From: Mariniblastus sp.
GTDB taxonomy: Bacteria; Planctomycetota; Planctomycetia; Pirellulales; Pirellulaceae
Reading direction: 5' to 3'
Length of the DNA: 57,344 nt
Assembly (NCBI GenBank): GCA_014237975.1
Contig: JABACA010000013.1
Coordinates: forward strand, 1-57,344
How positions within the stretch are numbered: the first letter of the stretch is position 1; each line of letters begins with the position of its first letter. The translations under genes and the position numbers were made by a program. Positions 45,397 through 54,648 of the stretch are shown here, piece after piece. The notes beneath the pieces are model-generated. The model was not told the origin of the DNA. It saw nothing but the letters and a program-made list of their open reading frames with translations, and searched no databases.

Positions 45397-46601
45397 TCGC
45401 GGTAAAACTGGCTATAGGCCATGAACAACTCTTCCGACGCATCAAACAAATGGACCAGCAGCGCGGCGCGGACCCACATCCCATTGCGGGCTTGGCGAAA
45501 ATACATCACCCGCGGATCCGAATCGATTTGCATCGGTAATTCCTGGACCACGCTATCTCTGGGAAACGGGTGCATGATGGGCGAAAACTCTCGAAGTTGA
45601 TTCACTCGTGCCGGTGTCAGTTGGTACGGACCGAGATCCAGCTGCGCCATTTGCTCGGTATCATCCGCCGAGTTGTGCTCCCGTTGAATCCTCGTCATGT
45701 AAAAACAATCCGTTTGGCTGAGTATCGGCTGACCATTCAACTCGGCGTCCAGTGACTCAAACTCGTGCACCGTGACACCGGCATCCACCAGGCGGGACCG
45801 CAACCCCTGGTCCAGTTTGAGGGCCCCGTGATCGGGGGAGACAAAGATCATTCGCTGCGAATGGTATTGTGACAAAACGGTTGCCAGCGACCGGACGGTA
45901 CGACCGCGGCCAATATCTCCACAGAACAAGTAGGTCTTGCCGGCCGGGCCGGGCTGCAGGTCTGGGTAGGATTGTCGCAGCACATCCAGCTTTGTTTGAG
46001 GCGCTGCGCCTTCGCTGTCAAAAGTAAACGAACGTTGGATGGTGTAGAAATCCAGCAACGCCTGGGTGGGGTGTTCGTCACTACCCGACCCAGCGTTGAT
46101 CGTGGGAACGGAACGCATTTCCTGGCTTTCCAGTCGGTTCATCATGTAGGCACAGCACTCGGCAAAGTTGGCAATCGGGCTGCGCATAATAATGACATCG
46201 AAATAACTGCTGAACATTCGGATCGAATCCATGTGGGATTCCCGCTTGATCTCGGATGACGTTTTGGGATCCCGCACTTCATTGCAGGTAATTCCCAGGA
46301 TTTGGCAAGCGGCCATGAACGACAAAAACGTCCGCGTCGAAGGTTGTGTGAAATAGAGCATCGCCCGTTTATGACTGAGCAACTGCCGCAGCGCCAGGTT
46401 GCTTTCCCGTTGCCGGGCCATGCGACGGATCATGTCCGCCAGGTGGCTCAATCGTGCTAACAGATCGGGTTTCAGTTGGGCTGCATAGATCAGGTGTTTC
46501 AGCCGTTGTTCCCGCTGGAAATCCATCAACTTGTCTTCGATCGGGCGATCCAAGAGAGGTTGAAAGGTGGAAAAATCTGAAAGTGTGTCGGCGGGGTTCA
46601 T
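45393..46601 (-). CDS. pyrB: Aspartate carbamoyltransferase-like enzyme
   Basis: A 402-residue transcarbamoylase. The carbamoyl-phosphate loop is PSTRTFLSF (near residues 87-95; family STRTR-x-SFE) and the second signature is EHPTQALLDFYTI (near 176-188), typical of aspartate rather than ornithine enzymes. It would make carbamoyl-aspartate in pyrimidine synthesis. It is about 90 residues longer than E. coli PyrB, mainly at the N-terminus and within the aspartate half; longer forms occur in planctomycetes. ATG 46599-46601 or ATG 46626-46628 could start it; neither has a good ribosome site. It is not near other pyr genes. Confidence 0.85.
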   Translation of the reverse strand: MNPADTLSDFSTFQPLLDRPIEDKLMDFQREQRLKHLIYAAQLKPDLLARLSHLADMIRRMARQRESNLALRQLLSHKRAMLYFTQPSTRTFLSFMAACQILGITCNEVRDPKTSSEIKRESHMDSIRMFSSYFDVIIMRSPIANFAECCAYMMNRLESQEMRSVPTINAGSGSDEHPTQALLDFYTIQRSFTFDSEGAAPQTKLDVLRQSYPDLQPGPAGKTYLFCGDIGRGRTVRSLATVLSQYHSQRMIFVSPDHGALKLDQGLRSRLVDAGVTVHEFESLDAELNGQPILSQTDCFYMTRIQREHNSADDTEQMAQLDLGPYQLTPARVNQLREFSPIMHPFPRDSVVQELPMQIDSDPRVMYFRQARNGMWVRAALLVHLFDASEELFMAYSQFYRD

Positions 46602-46740
46602 GGTTTTCAGCGCTCGATGCCGGAACATTTTGGGATAAGGATAGCGTTACCCACCGTTTTAATCCATCTGGCTAGAGGTCTGCCAGACGAATTTTAAGCC
46701 TGCCCGGGTGTCTGGCCCGGCTCACCAAACCGATGCGCAC

Positions 46741-46770
46741 AAAAAAAGGCGCATCCGGCAGGACGCGCCT
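46741..46770 (-). terminator. Rho-independent terminator after the S41 protease
   Basis: On the minus strand AGGCGCGTCC pairs with GGATGCGCCT (one G-T wobble) over a TGCC loop, then at least seven T. It begins 19 bases beyond the protease stop codon (46789). Confidence 0.9.
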
Positions 46771-46788
46771 GGAAATCCCAGCTGGGGC

Positions 46789-48471
46789 CTAGCGGCCTGA
46801 AACAGTGGATGTGTCGGACGCTCGATTGGCTGTAACGGATCGATTGGCTACCTCGATGGCAATTCGTAGTGCATTGTCCTCCTCGGACTTTACAACGTCT
46901 TGCCCATTAGCCAGGGCCGTGTATTGAACGGTCACGTCGGGCGTCACGCCGACTTGGCTAATCGGATTTCCACTGGGAGAGAAAAACTTGGCGGTCGTCA
47001 ATCGAATTCCGCCGTCGGACGTATTCAGCGGGAAAATCCCCTGCACGCTCCCTTTTCCATAGCTTCGCTTTCCAACCAGGGTCCCCCGCCGATGATCACT
47101 GATGGCGGCGGCAAAAATCTCGCTGGCACTGGCCGAGTTTTCGTCAACCATAACCACCAATGGTACCCGCCAAGTGTTCGTCATCTTGGCCCGGTGGGTA
47201 AAATCTTCCATCGGGTTGCGGCCACGGGTGGAAACGATGATGCCGGAGTTGACAAAGCGATCTGAAACGTCGACCGCGGCTGACAACAATCCCCCGGGGT
47301 TACTGCGAACATCGACGATCAGGGTTCGCATGCCCTGGCCATGCAGTTTCCAGAGTGCTTCGTCAAAATCACGCGCTGTTGTTTTTTGAAAGTTGGTCAA
47401 ACGGATGTAAGCAACACCATTTTCCGGATCGACAATCCGGACCTGGTCAACCGACGGGATCTCAACACGACGCCGTTTCAAAACGATCGTCTGGGTGGTC
47501 TGCGATGGTCGGGTCAGAGTGATGGATACCACGCTGCCCTCAACACCACGCAGCATGTCAGCAGCCCGTTCACTTCCTACATCCGCCACCCGCTGATTAT
47601 CGATAGCCGTAATTTGGTCGCCGGCATGAACCTCGCCTTGGCTTGCCGGTCCACCAGGAATGACATTTACAATTTCAAGGTTGTCTGGATGGGTTTTCAG
47701 TTCAACACCCAGGCCGACAAAGTTGCCTTCAATTTGTGACATCGTTTCACTGTATTGGCTGTTGGACATGAAGGCGGAATAGGGGTCCAGCGACGCGATC
47801 GCACCGGAAGTGAATTCGTAAATGGTTGATTGAATGGGCACGTTGAGTTCCTGTTGCATCATCTGGGCAACCGTCTTGGCAATCATGTAAGCATCGGAGC
47901 GATTGCGGACAGGTTGTTGATCCAACCGGTTTCTCATCTTCTGGATGGCCGTCGAAATTTGCTGTGGCGTAGCGTGTGGCATATTCAGCCGCTTGAAATT
48001 TTCTTCCTTCAGGGCAACTTCGAGATTGGTAAGACCAAAATTTGCCAAATAAACCCACTGCGGTTGATTCACATAGTACGACTGGATTTTGAGCAACACT
48101 TCGCTGTAGACCTTGAGGGCAGTATGGCCATTGGTCGACGCGATCGTCTCTAAGAAACTGCTGTCCGAATACCGACGATCCAGGTCAAAATGAATTCGGG
48201 CTATCGTGCGTCGATGACGGAGATCACCATCTGCGGGATATTGCTTGATCGCCCGCTGGTAGTGGCTTAACGCTTCTGCCCACTGTCCCTGCTGTTCCAA
48301 CTGGATTCCCTGCTCCAATAGGCTGGCAGGTAGACGAGGTGCTACGGTCTGGGTTTGAAGAGTGTTTGTTTCAAAAGTGCCGGACTGACCGAGGGCGTCC
48401 AAGTTCGGCATCAAAAAAGCAACTGCAGCGAGAACCATTCCCGCAGCCAATTTCCTTCTGTCTATATCCAT
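46789..48471 (-). CDS. Exported S41 C-terminal processing peptidase with TPR and PDZ domains
   Basis: A 560-residue serine protease. Residues 1-28 are a signal peptide; 47-90 form a TPR-like pair (LEQQGQWAEALSHYQRAIK); 240-325 form a PDZ domain (GVELKTHPDNLEIVNVIPGG). The S41 core has the catalytic Ser448 in ENSASASEIF and Lys473 in SYGKGSVQG, 25 apart as in Tsp. It should trim or degrade envelope proteins. It is a single-gene transcript, closed by a terminator. Confidence 0.94.
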   Translation of the reverse strand: MDIDRRKLAAGMVLAAVAFLMPNLDALGQSGTFETNTLQTQTVAPRLPASLLEQGIQLEQQGQWAEALSHYQRAIKQYPADGDLRHRRTIARIHFDLDRRYSDSSFLETIASTNGHTALKVYSEVLLKIQSYYVNQPQWVYLANFGLTNLEVALKEENFKRLNMPHATPQQISTAIQKMRNRLDQQPVRNRSDAYMIAKTVAQMMQQELNVPIQSTIYEFTSGAIASLDPYSAFMSNSQYSETMSQIEGNFVGLGVELKTHPDNLEIVNVIPGGPASQGEVHAGDQITAIDNQRVADVGSERAADMLRGVEGSVVSITLTRPSQTTQTIVLKRRRVEIPSVDQVRIVDPENGVAYIRLTNFQKTTARDFDEALWKLHGQGMRTLIVDVRSNPGGLLSAAVDVSDRFVNSGIIVSTRGRNPMEDFTHRAKMTNTWRVPLVVMVDENSASASEIFAAAISDHRRGTLVGKRSYGKGSVQGIFPLNTSDGGIRLTTAKFFSPSGNPISQVGVTPDVTVQYTALANGQDVVKSEEDNALRIAIEVANRSVTANRASDTSTVSGR

Positions 48472-48964
48472 AAAAGTGTTATCCTACGTGGGCAACAATC
48501 ACTTCCGGAGCTGCTGGATTTCGTTGGAGCGAAACAACTCTGTCTGCTTTTGTCGAATCAGGAATCGGCCGGTTGTTCTCAGCACATCACAGCTGTGCAA
48601 TATCGGTAGAAGCCAATGGCCGATGAAAAATAGATCACGTTTTGCCCGCCGTCAAACAAATCCAAAGAACTTTTGACTGCGTGATCCTCACAACCCGTGC
48701 AGACCTGAAAAGAAGTTCCGCTCGCAACGATTGCGAAAAACGGATGGCCTGAAATGGGCGTCAGTCCAACTCAATGCGCGACTGACATTTGCAAAGTGCG
48801 TCCTTGCATCCAACTGTACGCAAGACCTTCTAAACGGTTCGTGACACAACGGATTATTTGATATTTCCGGGAGCGCAAAAAAAAAACGCCCGAAATGGGC
48901 GCTTTTGGTTCAGCTGGTAACGGCTGCTTGCGATGCTGCAAGTAGCAGTGATCCGCCGAGTGAT
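48472..48964. other. Intergenic region before the Arg-rich orphan
   Basis: About 490 bases. It must hold the promoter of the S41 gene on its left side, and it holds the terminator of the next gene (48877-48902). I see no gene, tRNA or other element; a ten-base GAAATGGGCG occurs at 48751 and again in the terminator at 48892. Confidence 0.5.
48877..48902 (-). terminator. Rho-independent terminator after the Arg-rich protein
   Basis: On the minus strand GCGCCC pairs with GGGCGT over ATTTC, followed by ten T (48877-48886). A-rich sequence before the stem makes it weakly bidirectional. The gene's stop is at 48965. Confidence 0.85.
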
Positions 48965-49324
48965 TCAAACTGTCTCGGACAGAGCCATCTCTTTCGGTAT
49001 GCCCGCATTGACCATTGCGGCTCCCGCCGGTGCCGGGACTGGCGACCTTCGACGACGTCGCTTTGACTTCTTGTCCGCCCACTCTTTGGTCTTGCTCTCA
49101 AAGACCTCGGGGGATTCGTAACTAACGACCGATTTGCTTTCAGAAATCGGACCGATCAGCCCTCGATAGACGGGCATTCCACGCAACGAAAGATTGGTGC
49201 TGCAATCGTCGACACCGACCTTATCGTGGATTTTACCCAGGGCTTCAATTGACTCGTAATCGCGCGTTCGAAGCGTGCCATCCGACTCACGTGACACGAC
49301 ACGGATAATCCTGTTTTCGACCAT
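48965..49324 (-). CDS. Small Arg-rich protein of unknown function
   Basis: A 119-residue soluble protein starting MVENRIIRVVSRESDGTLRT. The first half may be a small alpha/beta domain; residues 80-96 form a basic cluster (KEWADKKSKRRRRRSP), and the tail is Ala/Pro rich. The basic patch could bind nucleic acid, which is inference. It has its own terminator and long gaps on both sides, so it is a single-gene transcript. A TATAAT on the minus strand (49470-49475) lies 145 bases upstream with no clear partner box. Confidence 0.65.
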   Translation of the reverse strand: MVENRIIRVVSRESDGTLRTRDYESIEALGKIHDKVGVDDCSTNLSLRGMPVYRGLIGPISESKSVVSYESPEVFESKTKEWADKKSKRRRRRSPVPAPAGAAMVNAGIPKEMALSETV

Positions 49325-49823
49325 GGTTCATTCCTTGATTGGAGATAAGTTTCGTTCAGCCCCCTACTCCAACCAGGGAAAACTCGATCCTTCGATGCGC
49401 TGAACCTGTAATGCCAGATGAGTATCGACCCTAAAGGTCGGCGGCAACCAGATCAATTTAACTGGTATTATTATACCGTATAACGGGATTAATCGCTACG
49501 GTCGATCCGTCAGGAATAATCAAAAAAACAGAAAATTAAATGACGATTCTGACTGTTATCAGGTTTGTAAATGGGGCACCAAATAGTTTTGATTCCCTAT
49601 CATCGGCAGAATCTGGAACACCCGATAGGCACCTAAACCGATAGACAGCATTGCTTTAGACCAATTATTCCGATTGGCTGATCCCGACATGCTGCCAGCC
49701 GATGGATTCTTTGGGGAACGATTTGACGACTGGCCGATGATCCGAGTTCAACCACGAGACCGATGGGACAGTCCGCTGGCATTGGACGTTGCGGGGGGGA
49801 GGAGAAATTCTGCCTGGCTGACG
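49325..49823. other. Intergenic region without recognised gene
   Basis: About 500 bases between the Arg-rich gene and the HExxH membrane protein. It contains an AT-rich stretch (49455-49490) with a TATAAT on the minus strand and a short GACC-CTAAA-GGTC hairpin (near 49428-49441). I see no tRNA, repeat or convincing reading frame. Confidence 0.45.
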
Positions 49824-50636
49824 TCAGCCGGAAACCTTGTAACGAACCGGGAATATGGAAGTCAGCAGATAAACCAAGGCCAATGCCAGGCCACACAACA
49901 GAATCGTCAGCAGCAACACCGCGAACAAGGGACTCAACACGTCAACGATGGCATATGCGGCTGCGACCGTATCCGGGTAAAAAACAGCAAATAATACAAC
50001 CACCACCAGGCAGGGAATCGACAAAATCAAGGCGCCGCGGCCGGCACCCCGGTAATCACTTCCACTGGGTGCCATATGACTGCCAACGCAAAACACCAAA
50101 TAGATAAAGGTCCAAAAACGAACGGTCGCCAGATTAGCAGGTGTCATGATGTCCTGGCCCATCAACTTGACAATGCTCCAAGCCCGACCCAGCAGTCTTG
50201 GATCATCCGTTTGCCCTTTGGCCGCTTCGATGGCTGCACTTATCGGACCCGGGTAGAACAGCCATAACAACAAGCCAAGCACGATGGATCCACCAATCAG
50301 TGGAGCGATTCCGATAAAAACGTTGCCGACTTCTTCAAACCAATTGTGTCGTCGATAGGAATGCCTGACGTATCCTAATCGGCCAGATTCGGGGTCTGGC
50401 TCAAACAGGACCACTTCGTCAAGGCGGTGGCCAAATAGACGGCACATGACGGCATGACTCAATTCATGGATTGGAGTGCCCAGCCAACCCGTCCACATCA
50501 CGCTTTTCCATCCAAATCGCTCAGCCAATCGGCGTTGCATCAATCGTTCGATTTGATGAATTAAAAATGCAAAAACAACCCAGGGACCCAGCACCACGGA
50601 GAGTAATAAAACCACGTTAATCAGTGTATTAGTCAC
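49824..50636 (-). CDS. HExxH membrane protein, M50-like
   Basis: A 270-residue protein with about six helices. HELSH (residues 57-61) lies at the end of the second hydrophobic segment, as in site-2 type intramembrane metalloproteases, and IAPLIGGSIV could contribute further pocket residues. The expected second metal motif (NxxPxxDG) is not clear, so proteolysis is unproven. Another block is FRAPSG-like (GSHMAPSGSDYRGA). No neighbour suggests a substrate. Confidence 0.72.
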   Translation of the reverse strand: MTNTLINVVLLLSVVLGPWVVFAFLIHQIERLMQRRLAERFGWKSVMWTGWLGTPIHELSHAVMCRLFGHRLDEVVLFEPDPESGRLGYVRHSYRRHNWFEEVGNVFIGIAPLIGGSIVLGLLLWLFYPGPISAAIEAAKGQTDDPRLLGRAWSIVKLMGQDIMTPANLATVRFWTFIYLVFCVGSHMAPSGSDYRGAGRGALILSIPCLVVVVLFAVFYPDTVAAAYAIVDVLSPLFAVLLLTILLCGLALALVYLLTSIFPVRYKVSG

Positions 50637-50807
50637 TTGGCGTTACTTATCATGGGAACCCGTCGGATGGCACTATTTGAACCCTGGCGATTCTTCAAGC
50701 TCCAGAAAGAAACACTTGGATTGCTCACCGATTGAGAAAACCGGCCATATTATATAGGTTAGATCGTCCGAACCAGCAGACCAGACCTCACCCATATTTT
50801 TCTATTC

Positions 50808-51254
50808 ATGAATAAACCCCGTCAAATCTCGCGATCTGAATTGCAGGCAAACGAATCCCTCTGTGATTATTGCACCGCCAAGTGCTGCCGCTATTTTGCA
50901 CTGCCGATTGAAGAACCATTGAATTTCAATGACTTTGAGTACCTCCGCTGGTTCATCATGCATGATCGCGCAAGCCTGTTCGTCGAAGACGATATTTGGT
51001 ATTTACTGGTCCACACCCCATGCAAGCATCTGCAAAAAAACCATCAGTGCGGGATTTATGAAACGCGTCCCTTGATTTGCCGTGAATATTCAACGGATGA
51101 TTGCGAGTACGATGACAGCTACACTTACGACACCTATTTTGAATCATCCGAACAAATCATGGAATACAGTCACGCCCGTTTTGCCTGCGACCCGTGGCAC
51201 CCCAATTTCAGAACGGCAAAACCTGGCCTGCCCATCCTCTATCCAGTTGAGTGA
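50808..51254 (+). CDS. YkgJ-family Cys-cluster protein
   Basis: A 148-residue protein of the UPF0153/YkgJ group, which carries a metal or Fe-S site. Cys pattern: CDYCTAKCC near residues 20-28, CKHLQKNHQCGIYETRPLIC at 74-93 and a later CEYDD. ATG 50808 is clean. Its stop overlaps the beginning of hisS's alternative GTG start, so it is likely coupled to hisS. Members are thought to be iron- or zinc-binding; the job is unknown. Confidence 0.85.
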   Translation: MNKPRQISRSELQANESLCDYCTAKCCRYFALPIEEPLNFNDFEYLRWFIMHDRASLFVEDDIWYLLVHTPCKHLQKNHQCGIYETRPLICREYSTDDCEYDDSYTYDTYFESSEQIMEYSHARFACDPWHPNFRTAKPGLPILYPVE

Positions 51255-51259
51255 GCCAA

Positions 51260-52600
51260 ATGAGTGAGCAACGTATCACGCCACGAACGCTGAAGGGATT
51301 CCGGGATTTCCTGCCGGAAATGATGATCCCGCGGGAGCGCCTGATGGAAACGGCCCGATCCGTCTATCGCAGTTATGGTTTTGTTCCGATCGAAACGCCA
51401 ACGCTGGAGTATTCAGAAATCCTTTGTGGCAAAGGCGGGGATGAATCCGATCGGCAAATGTTTCGATTCGAGGATCATGGCGGTCGCGATGTGGGCATGC
51501 GATTTGATTTGACCGTCCCCCTGGCCCGGTTTGTCTCTCAACATGCCAACGATCTTGGATTGCCATTTAAGCGCTACCACATCGGGACGGTCTGGCGGGG
51601 AGAGAAGCCCCAGGTGGGCCGATACCGCGAGTTTGCCCAATGCGATTTTGACACGATCGGTACGACGTCGATCGCCAGTGATATCGAGACGGCCCTGGTC
51701 ATTCATGACCTGATGCGGGCCATCGGTTTCGAGAAATTCAATATCCGTGTTAACAACCGGAAAGTATTGAATGGCCTGCTGCAGAAATTTGAGGTGGCCG
51801 AAGAATCGGTTGCCGTGTTGCGGGCGATCGATAAACTGCCCAAGATTGGTCGCGACAAGGTTCGCTCCGAGATATCAGACTCCACCAAAATCACTGACCC
51901 GCAGATCGACCAGATCCTCTGCCTGGCGGAGATTTCCGGAGACGATGAACGGGTGCTCCAGCAACTGGAGCCGATCTGCCAGGGGAACGAGCTGGCCGAA
52001 CGGGGACTGCAGGAGCTGGCCGAACTGACCCGCGCCACCCGCGCCGTGGGCGTCTCGCAGGAACACCTGAGGATCGACGTTTCCATTGCGCGGGGACTCG
52101 ATTATTACACCGGTACGATTTTTGAGACCTTCCTGGCTGACTTGCCAGGCATCGGCAGCGTCTGTTCGGGTGGGCGTTACGACAACCTGGCCGACCTGTT
52201 CACCAAGCAGCAACTGCCGGGCATCGGCGCCTCGCTGGGACTCGACCGGCTGCTGGCCGCCATGCAGACGTTGGAGATGATCCCGTCCCTGCGGACCACG
52301 GCCGATGTCTTGATTGTTCAATTTGATGCCGACCGGTTAAGTGACTATTTTCAAATCGCCAGCCATCTACGCTCAGGCGGCATCTCGACCGAGGTCTACC
52401 CGGAAGCGAAACGAATCGGCCAACAATTCAAGTACGCCGACCGGCGTGGATTCCAGGCCGTCATCGTAGCGGGCTCCGACGAGCTTGAATCGGGTCATGT
52501 GCAGCTCAAATGGCTGGCCGACGGATCCCAGCACGAACTCTCGTCGGGTAACGATTGTGCCGAAGTTATTCAGTGGCTTACGAAAAAACTGGCCAAATAG
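51260..52600 (+). CDS. hisS: Histidyl-tRNA synthetase
   Basis: A 446-residue class II synthetase. Motif 1 region is KGFRDFLPE, motif 2 TVWRGEKPQVGRYREFAQCDFD (near 110-131), the His-binding loop RGLDYYTGTIFE (278-289) and motif 3 GIGASLGLDRLL (321-332). The C-terminal anticodon domain starts near 345 (ADVLIVQFDAD). ATG 51260 is chosen over GTG 51251, which overlaps the upstream stop. It charges tRNA-His. Confidence 0.96.
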   Translation: MSEQRITPRTLKGFRDFLPEMMIPRERLMETARSVYRSYGFVPIETPTLEYSEILCGKGGDESDRQMFRFEDHGGRDVGMRFDLTVPLARFVSQHANDLGLPFKRYHIGTVWRGEKPQVGRYREFAQCDFDTIGTTSIASDIETALVIHDLMRAIGFEKFNIRVNNRKVLNGLLQKFEVAEESVAVLRAIDKLPKIGRDKVRSEISDSTKITDPQIDQILCLAEISGDDERVLQQLEPICQGNELAERGLQELAELTRATRAVGVSQEHLRIDVSIARGLDYYTGTIFETFLADLPGIGSVCSGGRYDNLADLFTKQQLPGIGASLGLDRLLAAMQTLEMIPSLRTTADVLIVQFDADRLSDYFQIASHLRSGGISTEVYPEAKRIGQQFKYADRRGFQAVIVAGSDELESGHVQLKWLADGSQHELSSGNDCAEVIQWLTKKLAK

Positions 52601-52708
52601 CTCGGTTCCCGCCGCGGTTGGCAACTCGTTGTCGCGATTCTAGGGTAAACTAAATGCAGGTCAGCAACGCCACTGGCCCGAGAACCAATCTTGAACCCCG
52701 AGTTTCCC

Positions 52709-52864
52709 ATGTACACCCAAACCGAATACGGACTGGCCTACGCGTTGATTTTTGGGTTATTGATTTTGGGACTATTGGTGGTCTGTGTTCCCCGTCCGCG
52801 GAAAAAGGAATTAATTGATCCAAACGCCAACAAGAAACAGCGAAAGCACGGCTCTGCATTTTAG
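52709..52864 (+). CDS. 51-residue single-helix membrane protein
   Basis: A short gene: MYTQTEYGLAYALIFGLLIL, then the rest of the helix to about residue 28, then a very basic tail (PRPRKKE, NKKQRKHG) that fixes a cytoplasmic C-terminus. It lies 108 bases after hisS on the same strand. Small proteins with this TEYGLAYAL-type opening and basic tail recur in planctomycetes to my knowledge; no function is known. Confidence 0.7.
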   Translation: MYTQTEYGLAYALIFGLLILGLLVVCVPRPRKKELIDPNANKKQRKHGSAF

Positions 52865-52879
52865 CCGAATCTCTGACGT

Positions 52880-53179
52880 TTACCTCGAATCCGAATTCCG
52901 CAACCCAGCCTGTTTCTTTTTTAACCAGAGTGCCGCTACCCAGACACTGACGAAGCAGCCCATCGAAGCAAGAATGACGATCGCTTTCAGGTAGTTATCA
53001 CTGGCCCAAATTGCACCGAGTGCTAACAGGCAGGCCCCGGCCATCAAGACCGAGCCGATCACGATGATCGACCGGTAAGGGGGAATGGCAGAGTTCCCGT
53101 GGCCCGTTTGATTTTCCTGCTGAACGTCTGCCGGGACGTCAAGCGGGGCAGGGCGATGTGGCTCGCGGGGCGTGTTCAT
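52880..53179 (-). CDS. Two-helix membrane protein coupled to ilvC
   Basis: A 99-residue protein: a Pro-rich N-terminal 35 residues, two helices at about 38-58 (SIIVIGSVLMAGACLLALGA) and 65-86, and a basic C-terminus. Its ATG (53177-53179) shares bases with the ilvC stop (ATGA), so it is translated after ilvC. Function unknown. Confidence 0.68.
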   Translation of the reverse strand: MNTPREPHRPAPLDVPADVQQENQTGHGNSAIPPYRSIIVIGSVLMAGACLLALGAIWASDNYLKAIVILASMGCFVSVWVAALWLKKKQAGLRNSDSR

Positions 53180-54177
53180 CAATCATCCGGCTCCAGCCAG
53201 GGCATCATGGCTCTCAGTTGTTGACCGACTCGATTCAAATCGGTATCCGTTTGCTGCTGACGAAAGGTTGCCAGCTCCTGGCCACCGTCCGTGTGCTGGT
53301 CCATAAACCGTTTGGCAAATTCACCCGACTGGATATCCGCCAGAACGTCTTTCATGTTTTGCCGGACCTGGGAATCAATTACCCGCGAGCCGCTCACGTA
53401 ATCACCGTACTCGGCCGTGTTGGAGATCGCTTCCCGCATGGCCGCCATGCCACGAGAGTACAACAGGTCCACAATGATTTTCATCTCATGCACACATTCA
53501 AAATACGCCAATTCAGGCTGGTAACCCGCATCGACCAACGTGTCGAAGCCGGCTTGCACCAGGCTCGAAACACCGCCACACAGGACGGCCTGTTCGCCAA
53601 ACAGATCGGTCTCCGTCTCGGCCGCAATCGTGGTTTGAATCACACCCGCTTTGGTTCCACCCAGCGCTTTAGCGTACGCCAAGCCAAGCTGCAACGTTTC
53701 AGCCGCCGAATCCTGGTCGACGGCAATCAGACAGGGAACCCCGCCTCCCCGCAAAAACTCACCGCGAACCATATGGCCTTGACCCTTGGGCGCCACTAAC
53801 AACCGGTCGACCCCGGCGGGCGGTCGGACCAGATCGTAATGAAAACTGAAACCGTGACACGTCATCACCACATTGCCGGGAACCAGCTGGGAACGAATCT
53901 CCTTTTCAAACACTTCGGCGTGGACTTCATCCGGCAGCAAGATGTTGATCAGATCGGCCTGCGAAGCGGCCTGGGCAATCGTCAGCGGTTCGAATCCATC
54001 GCCAAGGGCTGCCTGATGACCTGGTCCGGGCCGTTGGCCAATCACAACGTTGCAACCGCTGTCACGGATGTTTTGCGCATGGGCGGCTCCCTGTGCCCCA
54101 TAACCGATGATGGCAATGATTCGATTTTCCAGCAGCGTCAAGTCCGCATCGGGTTCGTAATAGATTTGAGTTTTCAT
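53179..54177 (-). CDS. ilvC: Ketol-acid reductoisomerase
   Basis: A 332-residue class I enzyme of branched-chain amino acid synthesis. The Rossmann loop GYGAQGAAHAQNIRDSG is at 25-41; the cofactor loop is GQRPGPGHQAA (47-57), which lacks the Ser usually seen for NADPH, so the cofactor preference is uncertain. Metal and catalytic residues: His108, Lys131 (PKGQGH), Asp191 and Glu195 (TDLFGEQ), Glu227 and Glu231. ATG 54175-54177 is clear. It leads a two-gene unit with the small membrane protein. Confidence 0.95.
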   Translation of the reverse strand: MKTQIYYEPDADLTLLENRIIAIIGYGAQGAAHAQNIRDSGCNVVIGQRPGPGHQAALGDGFEPLTIAQAASQADLINILLPDEVHAEVFEKEIRSQLVPGNVVMTCHGFSFHYDLVRPPAGVDRLLVAPKGQGHMVRGEFLRGGGVPCLIAVDQDSAAETLQLGLAYAKALGGTKAGVIQTTIAAETETDLFGEQAVLCGGVSSLVQAGFDTLVDAGYQPELAYFECVHEMKIIVDLLYSRGMAAMREAISNTAEYGDYVSGSRVIDSQVRQNMKDVLADIQSGEFAKRFMDQHTDGGQELATFRQQQTDTDLNRVGQQLRAMMPWLEPDD

Positions 54178-54327
54178 GGAATCTCGATATTACATTGAGA
54201 TAAAAAATCTGAAGTCTTTACTCGGGTTCGACCGCTGGACACCTTGAGTACCTTTACAAGTTCGACTGTCCGCTACCGCCAACGCCCTTTTCTGAAACAA
54301 TTATGAACACTGAATCGTAGCGCAGCT

Positions 54328-54355
54328 TTGCAGAGAATCCAAGCTGATCTATACT
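54328..54355 (+). promoter_or_regulatory. Possible sigma-70 promoter for the small membrane gene at 54400
   Basis: TTGCAG (54328-54333) and TATACT (54350-54355) lie 16 bases apart, 45 bases before the start codon. The minus ten box is strong and the minus thirty-five box partial. Confidence 0.45.
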
Positions 54356-54399
54356 GCAGCAACTCATATCCCGCTCGATGACTGTTCCAGGTAGAACCG

Positions 54400-54648
54400 A
54401 TGGCGTTCACCACAAAACGACGCAAATCAAAACGTATCGGATACAAGTTCGTTTTGATACAAGGCATGCTCATGGCCGGGCTGCTGTTGCTCAATGGCGC
54501 TTTGGTTCGGGCTTTTATGTTGGCCAATCAACCCGTTAGTGACATCCGGATCAACCAGGCGATACAGTTCATTGTCCCGTTACTAATGATCTTTGCCCAG
54601 CTGTGGATCTATGATTTTCTGACCTCCACAACGATTGACAAAGACTAA
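54400..54648 (+). CDS. Small two-helix membrane protein
   Basis: An 82-residue protein with a basic N-terminus (MAFTTKRRKSKR), helices at about 16-40 (FVLIQGMLMAGLLLLNGALV) and 54-72, and a short polar tail. The last four bases overlap the convergent C25 peptidase gene. Function unknown. Confidence 0.68.
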   Translation: MAFTTKRRKSKRIGYKFVLIQGMLMAGLLLLNGALVRAFMLANQPVSDIRINQAIQFIVPLLMIFAQLWIYDFLTSTTIDKD

